DNA of 64,000 nt, from positions 5,704,001-5,768,000 of the forward strand of contig NC_013595.1 of the NCBI RefSeq assembly GCF_000024865.1, in the 5' to 3' direction. Below, in pieces: positions 49,380-57,683 of the stretch (the first letter of the stretch is position 1; each line of letters opens with the position of its first letter). Below the pieces are notes generated by a model that was not told the DNA's origin, did not search any database, and worked only from the letters and a program-made list of their open reading frames with translations. The DNA is from Streptosporangium roseum DSM 43021. GTDB taxonomy: Bacteria > Actinomycetota > Actinomycetes > Streptosporangiales > Streptosporangiaceae. A program made the translations under genes and the position numbers.

Positions 49380-49676
49380 ATGCTGCGCTGGTTCCGGATC
49401 GTGGCGGTGGCCGAGGCGTGCTCGTGGGCGGGCCTGCTGGTCGGGATGTTCTTCAAGTACGTGACCGCGGCCGGGGATCTCGGTGTGAAGGTGTTCGGGC
49501 CCATCCACGGGGCGATGTTCGTGCTTTACGCGCTCGGAGTGATGCTCTCCGCGCGGGAGGCGGGCTGGAGCAGGGGCGCAGTGGTGCTGGGCCTGGCGTG
49601 CGCGGTGCCGCCCTTCACCTCGCTGTGGTTCGAACGGCGCATGGCGGCGCGCACAGCGGCCACGCAACCCGCCTGA
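49380..49676 (+). CDS. DUF3817 small integral membrane protein
   Basis: A 98-residue protein with three hydrophobic helices: FRIVAVAEACSWAGLLVGMF, then GPIHGAMFVLYALGVMLSA and GAVVLGLACAVPPFTSLWF. The spacing EACSW...GPIHG...PFTSLWFER is typical of DUF3817 proteins, which are widespread in actinobacteria with unknown function. The start is ATG 49380 after GAAGGGG. It may be controlled through the inverted repeat upstream. Confidence 0.85.
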   Translation: MLRWFRIVAVAEACSWAGLLVGMFFKYVTAAGDLGVKVFGPIHGAMFVLYALGVMLSAREAGWSRGAVVLGLACAVPPFTSLWFERRMAARTAATQPA

Positions 49677-49732
49677 CCCGAGCCGCTCCCTCACCAACCT
49701 GACGCAGGGCCAAGCGGCGTGCGGAGCGTTTG

Positions 49733-50371
49733 TCAGCGCGGGCCCGCGACCCCGATGGCATGCCGGATCGTCGCCGGGTCCTGAAGGACGTCGAGGATCG
49801 CGCGGGCGAGGTCTGGCCGGGTCATGCTGCCCGGCACGTTGGCCTCCGTGGCGGCGCGGTAGCGGCCGGTGGCGGGCTTGCCGGTGAGGTACGGGGGGCG
49901 CAGCACGGTCCAGTCGGCCGTGCCGGCGGCCAGCGTCCCTTCCATCCGGTCGAGGTCGGCGTAGACGTCGCGATAGATCCTCCGGATCAGGGGCCGGACG
50001 GTGAGCCGGAACCAGATCGGCTCACCCGCGCCCGTGCGCAACACCGGCTGGGCGCTGAGGGCGACCACCCGCCCGACACCGGTCGCCGCCATCGCCTCGA
50101 GGATCGCGCTGATCGCGGCCGAGCACACGGGCGTGGTGTCCGTGCGTCCGCGCGGGCCAAGGACAGACACCGCGGCGTCGTGACCGTCCAGGGTGGGCTT
50201 GAGCGAAACGGCGTCGAAAATGTCCGCCACGACGATATCCAGGGCCGGATGGTCGATCGGCAGGCGGGCCGGGTCACGTACGACGGCTGTCACCTCATGT
50301 CCGGCATCCAGCGCCTGCCGGACGAGGTGGCGGCCGGTGCCGCCGGTGGCACCGAAAACGGTCAATCGCAT
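49733..50371 (-). CDS. NAD(P)H-binding NmrA/atypical SDR protein
   Basis: This 212-residue Rossmann protein begins MRLTVFGATGGTGRHLVRQA, the GxxGxxG signature of atypical SDRs, and has AAVSVLGPRG, VVALSAQPVL and DWTVLRPPYLTGKPATGRY. Related proteins are flavin/biliverdin reductase-like or redox sensors. It starts inside the last codons of the permease-prefix gene (10-nt overlap), the last cistron of a three-gene operon. Confidence 0.87.
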   Translation of the reverse strand: MRLTVFGATGGTGRHLVRQALDAGHEVTAVVRDPARLPIDHPALDIVVADIFDAVSLKPTLDGHDAAVSVLGPRGRTDTTPVCSAAISAILEAMAATGVGRVVALSAQPVLRTGAGEPIWFRLTVRPLIRRIYRDVYADLDRMEGTLAAGTADWTVLRPPYLTGKPATGRYRAATEANVPGSMTRPDLARAILDVLQDPATIRHAIGVAGPR

Positions 50372-50652
50372 GTGAACTCCATAGCTTGAACAGACAATTC
50401 CCTCTGATAACCGTGCGCGATCTCGCTGAGCAGGCCGAACTCGCGCACGGCCCTCCGCTCCGCCTCCACGCGGCCGAGCCCACGCCGTTCCAGGGCCTCC
50501 GTCGCATCGAGCAGGCCGTCACGCGCCTCGGCAAGGAGATCGCGCTTCGCATGAGACGGACCCTTCAGCATGCGGTACAGGCGGTCCACGTAGTCGTCGA
50601 TGACGCTCGTCCCTGCCGCGACCTTCCCGGCCCTGGCCGCTCCTGCCGTCAC
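50362..50652 (-). CDS. Permease prefix (HAAS-like) domain protein
   Basis: This 96-residue helical protein reads VIDDYVDRLYRMLKGPSHAK, then RDLLAEARDGLLDATEALER and REFGLLSEIAHGYQREL. This is the alpha-helical domain found N-terminal to permeases or encoded between a PadR regulator and a membrane protein. Here the partner is the overlapping upstream membrane protein (GTG start overlaps its TGA), and there is no PadR. It probably modulates that membrane protein. Confidence 0.8.
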   Translation of the reverse strand: MTAGAARAGKVAAGTSVIDDYVDRLYRMLKGPSHAKRDLLAEARDGLLDATEALERRGLGRVEAERRAVREFGLLSEIAHGYQRELSVQAMEFTCD

Positions 50653-51071
50653 CTCGCCGCCAGCCGCCGGAGCCCGGCGAACTCAAGCCCGGCGTAAACG
50701 GCGACCACCAGCGCTCCGACCAGCATGAAGGCGACCCCGAAACCGGTCAGCGGTATCACGTCCGCGAACGCCAGGACCAGCAGCGCCACACACGACAGCG
50801 CGTTGCCCGCGACGACGAACGCCACGTGCCGCACAAGAATCCGCGGATAGCCGGCGATGAGGCCGAGCGCGGCAGCCCCGCCCAGCATGGCCACGCCGAA
50901 CGGAACGGACCAGGCGGTCGGCAGGCCGAGCGGGCCGCTGAGTGACCGGGCGGCGGCGAGTACGACCACGCCGAAGACGGCGGTGCTCCACCCGTCGATC
51001 CGCAGGATGGTGCGCAGCGGGTCCGAGGTGTCGATCTCTGGGCGCCGGGCGGTCCCGGTCGGCGTGCTCAT
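50649..51071 (-). CDS. Small four-helix membrane protein, unknown family
   Basis: This 140-residue protein has about four hydrophobic helices (STAVFGVVVLAAARSL, VPFGVAMLGGAAALGLIAGY, NALSCVALLVLAFADVI, FMLVGALVVAVYAGLEF) after a short cytoplasmic N-terminus. It is the first gene of the operon with the permease-prefix protein and the NAD-binding protein. Function unknown; a sensor or transport subunit is possible. It is divergent from an XRE regulator. Confidence 0.75.
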   Translation of the reverse strand: MSTPTGTARRPEIDTSDPLRTILRIDGWSTAVFGVVVLAAARSLSGPLGLPTAWSVPFGVAMLGGAAALGLIAGYPRILVRHVAFVVAGNALSCVALLVLAFADVIPLTGFGVAFMLVGALVVAVYAGLEFAGLRRLAAR

Positions 51072-51125
51072 ACAGGTCTCCTTCGTCGTGAGCGGTCCCT
51101 GACCGGAAAGACCATGTCACCGTTG

Positions 51126-51146
51126 TGGTTACGAGCTCAATAACCA
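51126..51146. promoter_or_regulatory. Divergent operator between membrane operon and XRE gene
   Basis: TGGTTA at 51126-51131 and TAACCA at 51141-51146 are perfect inverted arms around a central GAGCTC. They sit midway in the 122-bp divergent promoter region. Likely site for the XRE regulator. Confidence 0.5.
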
Positions 51147-51193
51147 GTGGGGTCATGGCGTCGCCCACCTGGTTGTGGCCTACCCTCCTCGGC

Positions 51194-52003
51194 ATGGATG
51201 TGGAACAGCCTTCCCGTGTGGGAACCCTGCTGCGGGAGTGGCGACAGCGTCGCAGGCTCAGCCAGCTCGATCTCGCCAATCTGGCCGACACCTCGGCGCG
51301 CCACCTGTCCTACATGGAGAACGGCCGCGCCCGTCCGAGCCGGAGGATGCTGCTGCGTCTGTCAGTCGCCCTCGACGTGCCCCTGCGCGAGCGCAACACC
51401 CTGCTGCTGGCCGCCGACTACGCCCCCGCCTACCGGGAAAGCAGCCTCGACGACGACTACATGGCCTCGATCCGCTCGGCGCTGGAGACCATGCTGACGG
51501 CCCATGAGCCGTACCCCGCCGTCGTGGTCGACCGCCTCTGGAACGTGCTGCAGGGCAACCGCGCCATGGGCGTGCTCATGGACGGCATCCCGCCGCACCT
51601 GCTGGAGCCACGGCCGAACGTGTTCCGGCTGGCCCTGCACCCCGACGGGCTGGCCGCGCGGCTGGCCAACCTGGGGGAGGTGAGGGAGCTCTTCCTCGAA
51701 CGGCTGTCACACCAGGTCAACGCCACCGGGGACACCGAGCTCCACGCGCTCTACGAGGAGGTGTCGCGCTACCCCACTTCGGAAGACACCCCAGCCGCCC
51801 TGCCCTCGCGACACCGGCAGAGCCCGATCCAGGTGCCCTTGAGAATCCGCACCCCGTTCGGCGAGCTGGCGATGTTCAGCACCATGGCCACCTTCGGCGC
51901 TCCGGCCGATGTGACGCTGTCGGAGCTGGCGATCGAGCTCTTCTATCCCCTCGACGACTTCACCGCCAACGCCCTGCGCGCCCTGCCGCGTGACGGCGCT
52001 TGA
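51194..52003 (+). CDS. XRE family regulator with MmyB-like ligand domain
   Basis: About 269 residues. The helix-turn-helix reads VGTLLREWRQRRRLSQLDLA, then TSARHLSYMENGRARPSRRM. An MmyB-like domain follows (PYPAVVVDRLWNVLQGNRAM, PPNVFRLALHPDG-type NVFRLALHPDGLAAR, ELFYPLDD). The C-terminal domain is a PAS-like ligand site implicated in binding fatty acid or small molecules. The start is taken at ATG 51194; there is no good ribosome binding site and the transcript may be leaderless. Divergent from the membrane-protein operon. Confidence 0.88.
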   Translation: MDVEQPSRVGTLLREWRQRRRLSQLDLANLADTSARHLSYMENGRARPSRRMLLRLSVALDVPLRERNTLLLAADYAPAYRESSLDDDYMASIRSALETMLTAHEPYPAVVVDRLWNVLQGNRAMGVLMDGIPPHLLEPRPNVFRLALHPDGLAARLANLGEVRELFLERLSHQVNATGDTELHALYEEVSRYPTSEDTPAALPSRHRQSPIQVPLRIRTPFGELAMFSTMATFGAPADVTLSELAIELFYPLDDFTANALRALPRDGA

Positions 52004-52124
52004 GCCGGTCGTTCTCGTACGGCGTGGGCTCTGCGCGGACATCTCGGCGCCGCCGGCGGGGCCGAGGGCGACGGGATCGAGCGGCTCGCCGAGCGTGCGA
52101 AGGGGCGCACGTCGACCCGCCGGC

Positions 52125-52430
52125 TCACGGCTCCGTCCCGGGCGGCTGCTCGGCGCGCTCGTAGGTGCCGGCGTTCGTGTCCAGGCCCCCGAAGGTGGCC
52201 TCCAGCTCAGCCAGGTAGGCGGCGGCGGCGGTGAAGATCCCTTGTTCGATCGCCGGGAGGCCCTTGGCCATTGCGGCGCCGTACATGTCATTGCCGAGGG
52301 TGGCCCTGTCCCGGTCGAAGGCCTGCCGAAGCTCCCGCTCCACCTCGGCCATATGCTCGTGACGCTCTCTGTAGACGGCGCTTTCCCGCCGCAGGGACTG
52401 CCAGCCGACGGAGTAGCCGTCCGTGCTCAT
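52125..52430 (-). CDS. Small helical protein resembling ESX/WXG100-type proteins
   Basis: This 101-residue protein begins MSTDGYSVGWQSLRRESAVY and ends FGGLDTNAGTYERAEQPPGT. The two-helix layout with a central YLAELEATFGGLDTNAG and terminal YxxAE resembles ESX-secreted helical-hairpin proteins of actinobacteria; the central WXG is not clear, so the family is tentative. Its ATG overlaps the stop of the preceding small frame (ATGA). No ESX machinery is in the window. Confidence 0.6.
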   Translation of the reverse strand: MSTDGYSVGWQSLRRESAVYRERHEHMAEVERELRQAFDRDRATLGNDMYGAAMAKGLPAIEQGIFTAAAAYLAELEATFGGLDTNAGTYERAEQPPGTEP

Positions 52431-52600
52431 CTCGCCCCCGGCCGTGTCAGGAAACCGCCGGGGACCGCGTGGCCGCCGGCTGTCGCCGTCAGCTCGTCGA
52501 GCCTGCCGCAGGTGTCGACGGCCTGGACCCGGTGCCGGTCGTGCTCCTCGGCCGGCGCGTCGAGAGCCGCCGGAAACTCGTGTGCCACGCTGATCCACAT
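52427..52600 (-). CDS. Small hypothetical protein coupled to the ESX-like gene
   Basis: A 57-codon frame from ATG 52600 (MWISVAHEFPAALDAPAEEH, then CGRLDELTATAGGHAVPGG) ends in a 4-nt ATGA overlap with the next gene. The overlap argues that it is real. It lacks a clear ribosome binding site and any recognised family, though a partner of the ESX-like protein is plausible. Confidence 0.4.
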   Translation of the reverse strand: MWISVAHEFPAALDAPAEEHDRHRVQAVDTCGRLDELTATAGGHAVPGGFLTRPGAR

Positions 52601-52686
52601 TACACAGCCCGCCAGCCACAAAGATCTCGTTCATCGCTTGCGCCGCTGCCCGCCGGTGCGGTCGCGGGCTCAGCGCCCGGCAAGGG

Positions 52687-53700
52687 TCATGTGCGCCTGA
52701 CCGTACCGGGTGCGTCGGCCGCCGCGTCGGCATAGCGGCGGGCCAGGCGCGCGAAGGCATCCCTGAGCTCGGCCGGGCCGACGACCTCGATGTCGGCGTC
52801 GAACCCGCCGATGGCGGCGGCCAGACCAGGCCATGACCATGAGCCCAGAACGAGCCGGCAACGATTCGGGCCGAGCTCCTCGACGATCCCGTCACGGGTG
52901 TGGCGGGACACGGCGGCGGCGGGCAGGTCCAGGATCACCTCGCCGCGGCAGGGCCAGTCACCAGAGCCGTCGGAACCCCGGAACCTGCCGGCCACGAAAG
53001 CTGCCACCTCACCTCCGGGCAGCTCGCGCGGGGTGAAGCGAGGCCCTGCGGGAGTGCGCGGGATGATCCGGTCGGCACGGAAGATACGCCAGTCCTCGCG
53101 ATCGAGGTCCCAGGCGACGAGATACCAGCGCCCACCCCGGGTGACGAGATGATGGGGCTGCACCCGGCGCGACGGGGTCTGCACACCGTTGTCGTCCACC
53201 CCCGGCGGGGATGCGGGGGTGTAGTCGAAGCGCAGCACCTCTCGGGCGTGGACGGCGGCGCTGAGCGCCATGAGCACGCTGCTGTCGACCTGCGGATCCG
53301 GTCGGATCGCGGACCGCTCGACAGCGGTGACCTGAAGGGCGTCGATCCGGTGGCGCAGCCGCGCGGGCATGACCTGCCGGACGGTGTTCAGCGCACGCGC
53401 CGCGGCTTCCTCGATCCCGGCACCGGTGGTGGCGGCGGTCTGGAGTGCGACGGCCAGAGCGACGGCCTGCTCATCGTCGAACAGCAACGGAGGCAGCTCC
53501 GTACCGGCGTCGAGCCGGTATCCCCCGTCAGGCCCCTTGAAGGCCACTATGGGATAGCCGAGCTCGCGCAGGCGGTCGACATCACGGCGCACAGTGCGCG
53601 GGCTGATGTCCAGCCGCTCGGCCAGCAGCGCCCCCGGCCAGTCCCGGCGCGCCTGAAGCAGCGAGAGCAACGAGAGCAGTCGCGCTGAGGTCTTCGGCAT
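52687..53700 (-). CDS. WYL domain-containing transcriptional regulator
   Basis: This 337-residue protein has a DeoR-like winged helix (SLLQARRDWPGALLAERLDI, then SPRTVRRDVDRLRELGYPI). A WYL domain follows, with VQPHHLVTRGGRWYLVAWDL and RIFRADRIIPRTPAG, and a C-terminal WCX extension ends with ELRDAFARLARRYADA. WYL proteins bind nucleic acid or small ligands and often pair with DinB-fold or glyoxalase genes, as here. It is divergent from the DinB/AlkZ operon, with 94 bp between starts. Confidence 0.9.
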   Translation of the reverse strand: MPKTSARLLSLLSLLQARRDWPGALLAERLDISPRTVRRDVDRLRELGYPIVAFKGPDGGYRLDAGTELPPLLFDDEQAVALAVALQTAATTGAGIEEAAARALNTVRQVMPARLRHRIDALQVTAVERSAIRPDPQVDSSVLMALSAAVHAREVLRFDYTPASPPGVDDNGVQTPSRRVQPHHLVTRGGRWYLVAWDLDREDWRIFRADRIIPRTPAGPRFTPRELPGGEVAAFVAGRFRGSDGSGDWPCRGEVILDLPAAAVSRHTRDGIVEELGPNRCRLVLGSWSWPGLAAAIGGFDADIEVVGPAELRDAFARLARRYADAAADAPGTVRRT

Positions 53701-53794
53701 GACGCCATATTGCCCTGAGAAGAGGACACAACCTGACCGCTTCCCCTGCGATTGTCATCTCGCACCCGAGAACAACCGGAAGGACCTGAAGGCG

Positions 53795-54370
53795 ATGACC
53801 GCCACCACCGACACCGCGACATCCCCCACCCTCGACGCCGAACGGGCCGATCTGCTCGACCAGCTCGGGGCCGCGCGATCCGCCCTGCTCACCACCGTGC
53901 GCGGGCTCAGCGACGACCAGGCGGGCGAGCGCCCGACAGTCAGCGCGCTGTGCTTGGGCGGCCTGGTCAAGCACGTCGCATCCATGGAGGAGAACTGGCT
54001 GCGGTTCGCGGTCGAGGGCCCCTCCGCCATGCGCTACGACCTGCCCGAGGGCGTGACCTGGGAGGACTTCGCGGCAGGCACCGCCCGCGAGTACCCCCAG
54101 TGGGCGATCGACCACCAGAACGACTTCCAGATGCTGCCCGGCGAGACACTGACCGGCATCCTCCAGCAGTATGAGCGGGTCGCCGCCCGGACCGCCGAGA
54201 TCATCGCCGCGCTCCCCGACCTGTCGGCCACCCACCCGCTGCCGGAAGCACCGTGGAACGAGCCGGGAGCGGTGCGCAGTGTCCGCCGCGTGCTGACGCA
54301 CCTCATCGCCGAGACCGCCCAGCACGCCGGGCACGCGGACATCCTGCGAGAGACGCTCGACGGAGCCTGA
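53795..54370 (+). CDS. DinB family (DUF664-like) protein
   Basis: This 191-residue four-helix bundle protein shows the DinB_2 pattern ERADLLDQLGAARSALLTTV, LGGLVKHVASMEENWLRFAV and VLTHLIAETAQHAGHADILR. The metal-binding histidines (LVKHVASME, HLIAETAQHAGH) are intact. Some relatives are thiol-dependent transferases (mycothiol S-transferases). ATG 53795 has GAAGG upstream. The AlkZ-like gene follows after 4 nt; the divergent WYL protein probably regulates both. Confidence 0.88.
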   Translation: MTATTDTATSPTLDAERADLLDQLGAARSALLTTVRGLSDDQAGERPTVSALCLGGLVKHVASMEENWLRFAVEGPSAMRYDLPEGVTWEDFAAGTAREYPQWAIDHQNDFQMLPGETLTGILQQYERVAARTAEIIAALPDLSATHPLPEAPWNEPGAVRSVRRVLTHLIAETAQHAGHADILRETLDGA

Positions 54371-54374
54371 CCCG

Positions 54375-55475
54375 ATGACCACCCTCGGCACCCGGGCGCT
54401 CAACCGCGCGACACTCGCCCGGCAACTGCTGCTCGACCGCGCCACCACCCCGGTCCTCGACGCCGTCGCGCACCTGTGCGGCCTGCAGGCGCAGGAACCG
54501 CAGGAACCGTTCACCGGGCTCTGGTCACGGCTGCACGCGTTCGACCCGGCGGCACTGAACGACCTGCTGACCGGGCGAAGCGTGGTGCGGACCCACCTCA
54601 TGCGCCGCACCGTCCACCTCCTCACCGCCGACGACACCCTGGCCTGGCGGGCCCGCCACGACACCATGCTGCGCCAGCGAGTGCTGGGCACCTACCGCCG
54701 CGAACTCGACGGGATAGACCTCGACGAACTCGCCACAGCGGCCCGCGCCGTGCTGGCCGACGACGAACCCCGCTCGATGACCGAGATCGCGCGGGTACTC
54801 GCCGACCGCTGGCCCGCGCCGGGCCCGAGGGCGCTGGGCGAGATGGTGATGGCCGCCCTCGTCCCAGTGGTACAGCTACCGCCCCGCGGGCTGTGGCGCG
54901 TGAAGTCGGGGGTACGCAACACCCCGCTCTCGCGCTGGCTGGGCCGCGAGATCGACCCGCCCGCCCCGCAGCGGACCGACCCGGTCGGCGAAGCGCTGGT
55001 ACGCCGCTACCTGGCCGCGTTCGGCCCCGCGGCCTCAGCCGACCTGCGCGCCTGGTCCGGCCTCACCGGACTGCCGGCCGCGGTGGCCGCCGTCCGCGAA
55101 GAACTGGTCACCTTCCGCGACGAGCGCGGCCGCGAACTGCTCGACCTGCCCGACGCGCCGCGCCCCGACCCCGACACACCCGCCCCGGTGCGGTTCCTGC
55201 CGGCGTTCGACAACGCGATCCTCGGCTACCACGACCGCAGCCGGATCATCGACGACGCCCACCGCGGCCTGTCCGTCGCCGGCGCTCGCGTCGTGCTGGT
55301 GGACGGCCGGGCCGCCGCGACCTGGACCGTCGGCACGGGCACCGTGGTCGTCACCCCGCTGCGCGGCTTCACCAGAGCCGAGCACACCGCCGTCACCGAG
55401 GAGGGCCGGAGCCTGGCGTCGTTCCTGTCCGACAACGACAGCGACCGTGTACAGATCACCACCTCTTCCCCCTGA
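54375..55475 (+). CDS. AlkZ/YcaQ-like winged-helix DNA-binding protein (HTH_42)
   Basis: This 366-residue protein matches the AlkZ-type DNA glycosylase superfamily. The start is TRALNRATLARQLLLDRATT, the signature HLCGLQAQEPQEPFTGLWSR near residue 35 holds the catalytic QxQ region, and VVRTHLMRRTVHLLTADD and FLPAFDNAILGYHDRSRII follow. The family unhooks DNA cross-links or alkylated bases and gives self-resistance in antibiotic producers. It is cotranscribed with the DinB-like gene, fitting a small DNA- or thiol-damage response. Confidence 0.85.
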   Translation: MTTLGTRALNRATLARQLLLDRATTPVLDAVAHLCGLQAQEPQEPFTGLWSRLHAFDPAALNDLLTGRSVVRTHLMRRTVHLLTADDTLAWRARHDTMLRQRVLGTYRRELDGIDLDELATAARAVLADDEPRSMTEIARVLADRWPAPGPRALGEMVMAALVPVVQLPPRGLWRVKSGVRNTPLSRWLGREIDPPAPQRTDPVGEALVRRYLAAFGPAASADLRAWSGLTGLPAAVAAVREELVTFRDERGRELLDLPDAPRPDPDTPAPVRFLPAFDNAILGYHDRSRIIDDAHRGLSVAGARVVLVDGRAAATWTVGTGTVVVTPLRGFTRAEHTAVTEEGRSLASFLSDNDSDRVQITTSSP

Positions 55476-55763
55476 GCGACACACCCGCGAACCGCTTCCC
55501 CTATGGAGTGCCCGTGCTGCGGACACACCCCGCAGCACGGCAACGAACGCTTCCGGCAGCGCCGCGACCTGACAGCCCTCCGGTTCGGCGCACCCCCACA
55601 GCGCCCGGCACCGCACACGCCGCCAACCGCACGCCGACACCGCAGATACGCGGTAGATCGTCACCGAGCGCACAAACGCACGACCCGGATCCGATGTTCC
55701 TCACCTCCCACGTACAAGCGATGAGGGATGCCACCTGCTACCGAGACCCTGTCCGGGCGGGGA

Positions 55764-56585
55764 TCAGCTGTACTTGCCGATCGTCTTGTCGATCCAGCTC
55801 GCGTAGGCAGCCACACTGCTGTAGAGACCCGGGCCGCCCGTACAGCTCGGGGACGGAGCACCGGGACCCGACGTGGCTCCGATGAGTTCCCACCGCCCGC
55901 CCCTGCCACGCTGGATCTGCGGCCCGCCGGAGTCCCCGTTGCACGCCATGGCCTTCGGCACCCGGCTGACCGTGCACAGCCGGGTCCTCCCCGCGTAGCC
56001 CGGGGCGCACTCGGCGACGGCCCCCCTGCGGGTCTCGAGTTGCTGGAGCCGGTCCGGGAACACCCATTTGTCGATGTCGGGCGATTCGACGACGGTGCCG
56101 AACCCCAGCAGCCGGGTCGGGGTACCGGGCCGCCCGGGCCGTTCGGCGATCCGGATGGGCTTCTCGCTGACCGGCCGGTCCAGGCGGATCAGCGCGACGT
56201 CGTTCCGGTTGGGCCTCTTGCCCTCACCCTGGGCGTAGCCCGGGTGGGTCACCGTCCGCACGACGGAACGGACCGTGCCCCCGGACTTCCGCCGCTCGCT
56301 GCCGATACGCACGGTGCCGTCAGGCTTCACCAGCGTCGGATCGACGCAGTGGGCCGCCGTCAGCACCCACTGCGGGTGGATCAGGGACGCCCCGCAGACA
56401 CCCTTGGCCGGCGAGCCCGGGATCGACAGCGGGAACGTCGCCATGAACGGATATCGCTCCGTCGAATCCTTCCCGTTGACGATCGCTTCGGCGCTGCCTG
56501 TCATCATGGTGGCGCACACCACGCCGGTCAGGGCGACGGCGACGGCACACGCCGCACCGCGGCGCACAGGCTTCAGGCTGAACAT
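55764..56585 (-). CDS. Secreted trypsin-like (S1) serine protease
   Basis: This 273-residue preproprotein has signal peptide RRGAACAVAVALTGVVCATM with probable cleavage after AEA. Mature trypsin-fold protein begins IVNGKDSTERYPF. Triad: His in WVLTAAHCVD, Asp in RNDVALIRLD, Ser in ACNGDSGGPQI. Cysteines for three disulfides are placed as usual. ATG 56585 has AAGGA eight bases upstream; the longer frame is rejected. The 328 bp upstream to the TetR end show no gene. Extracellular protease, substrate preference not determined. Confidence 0.92.
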   Translation of the reverse strand: MFSLKPVRRGAACAVAVALTGVVCATMMTGSAEAIVNGKDSTERYPFMATFPLSIPGSPAKGVCGASLIHPQWVLTAAHCVDPTLVKPDGTVRIGSERRKSGGTVRSVVRTVTHPGYAQGEGKRPNRNDVALIRLDRPVSEKPIRIAERPGRPGTPTRLLGFGTVVESPDIDKWVFPDRLQQLETRRGAVAECAPGYAGRTRLCTVSRVPKAMACNGDSGGPQIQRGRGGRWELIGATSGPGAPSPSCTGGPGLYSSVAAYASWIDKTIGKYS

Positions 56586-56913
56586 AGAGGTGTTCCTTCG
56601 ATCGGAAATCGGGACGCGTCCAGCCTGGACGTTCACGTCCCGCCGATCGATCCGGGCAGCAGGCCGGTGCAAGGTAGGGAAACCCCCCGGCCTCGGGGAG
56701 CCGGCTACCCCATCACGCGTTGCGGTTCCTGGGTGAGAGTGGAGCAGCGGGCGTAGTCGGTGCGGGGGGGCGTCCGGCGCGGCGGCGGGGACGGGCGCGC
56801 CGGGTCGCCAGGACCGGCCGGGACTGCGGTCGGCGGGGGTGGGCACGCGCGGCGGCTTGGCCAGTCGGGGGACCTTGGCGAAGCGCCCCTTTGCGCCGGC
56901 CTGCCTCCTTGGT
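56586..56913. other. Intergenic stretch, nothing recognised
   Basis: The 328 bp between the secreted trypsin start and the TetR stop are GC-rich with no credible frame, hairpin or repeat. They should contain the trypsin promoter near the 5' end of that gene, but no clear -10/-35 pair is visible. Confidence 0.4.
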
Positions 56914-57597
56914 CTACGGCCGTCCTGGCGACCTCGTCGAGTCTGCGGGGGCGTGCTCCCAGCGTTCGGCGAGGAGGGCGGGAGTGGGTGCGGTCCCGGG
57001 CAATTGGGGGCGGCCGGAGCGCAGGCCGTCGAGAGCGATGGCGATCGTGCGCTTTCGGGCGTTGTGGGCTGCGTCGATCAGGTCGGTACGGCCCTGCCTG
57101 TCGAGTTGTTCGATCAGGGGGGACTTGCCGAGTTGTTCGATCAGTAGCGAGATGTCCATGGCCGTGGCGTCCGATCTGAGCACTCCGGCGGCGTGCGCGC
57201 GGGTCACCAGGTCTCGCATCAGCTCGTCGGACCTGGTGAACTTGGCCGCCATCTCGTCGGTGACGGCGATCGTGCCGGCCAGCGGCCCGAGGGAGCCGCC
57301 GCTGAACTCGATGCAGGCGCCGATGTAGTGAGCGAGCCCTTCCCATGGGTCGTCGTGCTTCAGGCCGCGTTCGGCGGCCTGGATCCACTGGTCGAGCGAC
57401 AGCGCGCACAGGTGCTGGAAGAGCTCGTCCTTGGAGCGGTAGCGGCGGTAGAGGCTGGCGATGCCGACTCCGGCGCGTGCGGCGATCGTCGCCACCGATG
57501 CATGCGCTCCGTCCACAGCCAGGACCTTCTTGGCGGCCTCCAGGAGGGCCTGGTCGTTGCGTTCGGCTTCTGCGTGCCGGGGAGCTCTGCGGGCCAT
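56914..57597 (-). CDS. TetR family transcriptional regulator
   Basis: This 227-residue protein has helix-turn-helix LLEAAKKVLAVDGAHASVAT, then AGVGIASLYRRYRSKDELFQ. The ligand domain has an internal duplication, LLIEQLGKSPLIEQLDRQ near residue 155, from a short DNA repeat (GTTGTTCGATCAG twice around 57103-57146). It is divergent from the quinone oxidoreductase gene with 86 bp between starts, and inverted repeats there are probable operators. Confidence 0.9.
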   Translation of the reverse strand: MARRAPRHAEAERNDQALLEAAKKVLAVDGAHASVATIAARAGVGIASLYRRYRSKDELFQHLCALSLDQWIQAAERGLKHDDPWEGLAHYIGACIEFSGGSLGPLAGTIAVTDEMAAKFTRSDELMRDLVTRAHAAGVLRSDATAMDISLLIEQLGKSPLIEQLDRQGRTDLIDAAHNARKRTIAIALDGLRSGRPQLPGTAPTPALLAERWEHAPADSTRSPGRP

Positions 57598-57637
57598 GCG
57601 CTCACTGTAGCCGCTTTGCGAAGCGATTCACTCCGTT

Positions 57638-57666
57638 ATAGATTCTCTCAAACGAAGCGAATCTAT
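57638..57666. promoter_or_regulatory. TetR operator between regulator and quinone oxidoreductase
   Basis: ATAGATTC at 57638-57645 and GAATCTAT at 57659-57666 are perfect arms with 13 nt between. A related direct pair, CGAAGCGATTC and CGAAGCGAATC, lies at 57618-57628 and 57653-57663. The region also holds the promoters of both divergent genes. Confidence 0.55.
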
Positions 57667-57683
57667 CCGTTTGGAGGAGTGTC

